Positions 62,747 through 64,000 of a DNA stretch of 64,000 nucleotides are shown piece by piece (within the stretch, counting starts at the first letter, position 1; every line of letters starts with the position of its first letter). The notes beneath the pieces are model-generated. The model did not search any database. It was not told the DNA's origin and was given only the letters and a program-made list of their open reading frames with translations. The translations under genes were made by a program, and so were the position numbers. This stretch comes from an uncultured Caulobacterales bacterium (GTDB lineage: Bacteria; Pseudomonadota; Alphaproteobacteria; Caulobacterales; Maricaulaceae). The DNA is taken from the NCBI GenBank assembly GCA_938009235.1, contig CALLIK010000005.1, forward strand, positions 62,001 through 126,000. The letters are read 5' to 3'.

Positions 62747-63486
62747 ACGCCATTCGTCAAATTTCGACACGTCGACTATCGCGCTTTGTCCAAAAGTCGA
62801 TCCTACCGACTCCAAGTGAGACGATCATCACCTTTGGGTTTGATGACTGTCCCCTTTCCGTGGTTGAGACAGCCTTGCCTATGCTTGAAGCCGAAGACTG
62901 GAGAGCCACGATCTATGTGGCCTGCGGACTATGCGAGACAACAAACCACTTAGGCTTACACATGAGCCTAGATGATGTTGTTGAGGTTCATAAACGTGGT
63001 CATGAAATAGCCGATCACACATTTTCGCATCTAAATGCGATGGGTGTAGACGCAGAAACCTATATGGCTGACATCAACCTAAATCTACAAACATTGAGAG
63101 CGCTTGGCTTGCCACCAACTCGCCATTTCGCCTATCCATATGGAGAGGTATCACCCTCTATCAAAAAAGCCCTCCGCAACAGGTTTGAAACCTTGCGTGG
63201 TGTTATCTCACCAAATAATCAAACTCAAGATGCCAACTTATTGAATGCGGTCAGACTGTATGACGACAAAACAATTGAGAGCGCACTCATGCATATTGAA
63301 ACAGCGAATAATACACCGCAATGGCTACATTTTTTCACGCATGACGTTCGTGAAAACCCTAGTGAATATGGATGCACACCAGAGAATTTCCAACGTGTTG
63401 TTGAAGCTGTAAAAGCATCTGGGTTGAAGGTCATGACTGTTGATCAAGCCTATAGGCATATCGAAGAAGAAGGGAGCCACCTATGA
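62743..63486 (+). CDS. NodB-type polysaccharide deacetylase
   Basis: A 247-residue CE4 carbohydrate esterase. The metal triad motifs are visible: motif 1 reads TFGFDDCP, with Cys in place of the usual Gly after the Asp pair; motif 2 is IADHTFSHLN (the HxxxH histidines); motif 3 is HFAYPYGE. It lacks a signal peptide, so it would act on cytosolic or lipid-linked intermediates. An alternative longer start at 62656 lies inside the GT2 gene; the ATG at 62743 overlaps its stop (ATGA) and is preferred. Confidence 0.87.
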   Translation: MNAIRQISTRRLSRFVQKSILPTPSETIITFGFDDCPLSVVETALPMLEAEDWRATIYVACGLCETTNHLGLHMSLDDVVEVHKRGHEIADHTFSHLNAMGVDAETYMADINLNLQTLRALGLPPTRHFAYPYGEVSPSIKKALRNRFETLRGVISPNNQTQDANLLNAVRLYDDKTIESALMHIETANNTPQWLHFFTHDVRENPSEYGCTPENFQRVVEAVKASGLKVMTVDQAYRHIEEEGSHL

Positions 63487-64000
63487 GCTGGCAAGACACC
63501 ACAATATCAATTGTGATCCCGACTTATAAACGACCAGACGCCCTCATTCGGCTTCTTAAAAGCATAGATGGATCTTTAGTCAAAGGCTTCAATGTTGAAA
63601 TTGTCGTTGCAGACAATGATCCACTCGCCAGTGCACACGACGTCATGACCCAGTTCAAGTCCAAGAGCTTGTCACCGATCACGCATATTCATGTCCCTGA
63701 ACCAGGTGTTTCAAATGCACGTAATGGCGCACTGAAAGCCGCTAAGGGACGGTATATTCTCTTTATTGATGATGACATGGAGGCTGACCAAGAGTGGGCT
63801 CAAACATTATTCCTTGGCGCTAAAAAATTCGATGCGACGCTTGCATTCGGTCCAGCCGTTGCAGTGATGCCAGAGGAAGGCAACGCTCTTTTTGATTACA
63901 TGCAACCGCTATTCTGCCGCGTACGCGACTATGACACAGGGTTGATCAATGAAGGCATTGCAACAGGGAACTGCTTCTTGGATCGCGGCAAAGAGCCTTT
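63483..64000 (+). CDS. family 2 glycosyltransferase, 5' part (cut by the window edge)
   Basis: An ATG at 63483 overlaps the deacetylase stop (ATGAG). The first 172 codons encode a GT2 domain: ISIVIPTYKRPDALIRLLKS, IVVADNDP, GVSNARNGALKAAKG and the DxD motif ILFIDDDME. The frame is open to the right edge at 64000, so the C-terminal half is missing. Fifth visible gene of the EPS operon. Confidence 0.88.
   Translation, partial: MSWQDTTISIVIPTYKRPDALIRLLKSIDGSLVKGFNVEIVVADNDPLASAHDVMTQFKSKSLSPITHIHVPEPGVSNARNGALKAAKGRYILFIDDDMEADQEWAQTLFLGAKKFDATLAFGPAVAVMPEEGNALFDYMQPLFCRVRDYDTGLINEGIATGNCFLDRGKEP

Noticed and set aside
1..64000. CRISPR arrays, insertion sequences, prophage or integrative elements
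   Set aside because: No regularly spaced repeats, transposase, integrase or phage structural gene is visible, and the two tRNA genes have no flanking direct repeats or recombinases.

Overview
The window looks like part of the chromosome of a free-living alphaproteobacterium. An ATP12-type F1-ATPase assembly chaperone, a DUF1285 protein, a MoxR-DUF58-DUF4159 membrane operon, a zwf-pgl-edd-glk Entner-Doudoroff operon and an IleS with a degenerate C-terminal zinc finger all point that way. The moderate GC content and the secreted alginate-lyase-like protein suggest a marine, algae-associated member of the Maricaulales/Hyphomonadaceae. That placement is inference. I see no insertion sequence, prophage, integrase or CRISPR array. 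Genes are dense and often overlap by 1-4 bases in operons.

Layout. (1) 1-5.5 kb: a hybrid histidine kinase and two tandem LuxO-like sigma-54 activators, all on the minus strand. (2) 5.7-16.9 kb: tRNA-Leu(GAG), a lipoprotein, lipB, two DUF805 membrane proteins, a crcB-rluC-TPR/oxygenase-atp12-osmC operon, an unusual multi-domain YegP-repeat membrane protein, a DegP/HtrA protease and a small secreted protein. (3) 17-26 kb: ileS, a repeat-bearing intergenic region, a small membrane protein, ychF, apt, a GST, a CCA/poly(A) polymerase, a Nudix hydrolase and a DUF1285 protein. (4) 26-33 kb: the four-gene MoxR/DUF58/DUF4159 envelope operon on the plus strand, followed by small exported proteins. (5) 34-40 kb: queC-queE, a secreted protein, recQ, an MsbA-like ABC exporter and a SOUL heme-binding protein. 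(6) 40.5-46.8 kb: the glucose Entner-Doudoroff operon, with a LacI-family regulator upstream and a 14-bp palindromic operator candidate in front of zwf. (7) 47-52 kb: a molybdenum-cofactor operon (xdhC-mocA-moaA-moaD-moaE-moaB-moaC plus a PepSY-like membrane protein), with a divergent TauE/SafE permease. (8) 53-58 kb: a structured-looking non-coding stretch, a 1055-residue PL6 polysaccharide lyase lipoprotein and a FAD-dependent ferredoxin reductase. (9) 58.4-64 kb: tRNA-Ser(GCU) and the start of an exopolysaccharide operon (WcaJ-like initiating transferase, Wzx-like flippase, GT2, polysaccharide deacetylase, GT2) behind a nested inverted-repeat leader; the operon runs off the right edge.

How the genes fit together. 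The kinase and activators form a likely phosphorelay to sigma-54 promoters. One activator has lost a conserved acidic residue of its receiver pocket, which suggests the pair has diverged in how it is switched. Glucose-6-phosphate enters the Entner-Doudoroff route through zwf, pgl and edd; the eda step is not here. The Moco operon opens with mocA and xdhC, which implies a cytosine-dinucleotide or xanthine-dehydrogenase-type molybdoenzyme encoded elsewhere. The polysaccharide lyase and the EPS operon show both breakdown and synthesis of extracellular polysaccharide. The most unusual items are the YegP-repeat/CWDG-repeat membrane protein, the divergent LuxO-like pair, lipB with no canonical start codon where homology predicts one, the EPS leader structure, two unexplained intergenic regions (20.3-20.8 kb and 53.0-53.4 kb), and a 22-residue hydrophobic micro-ORF near 47.1 kb.
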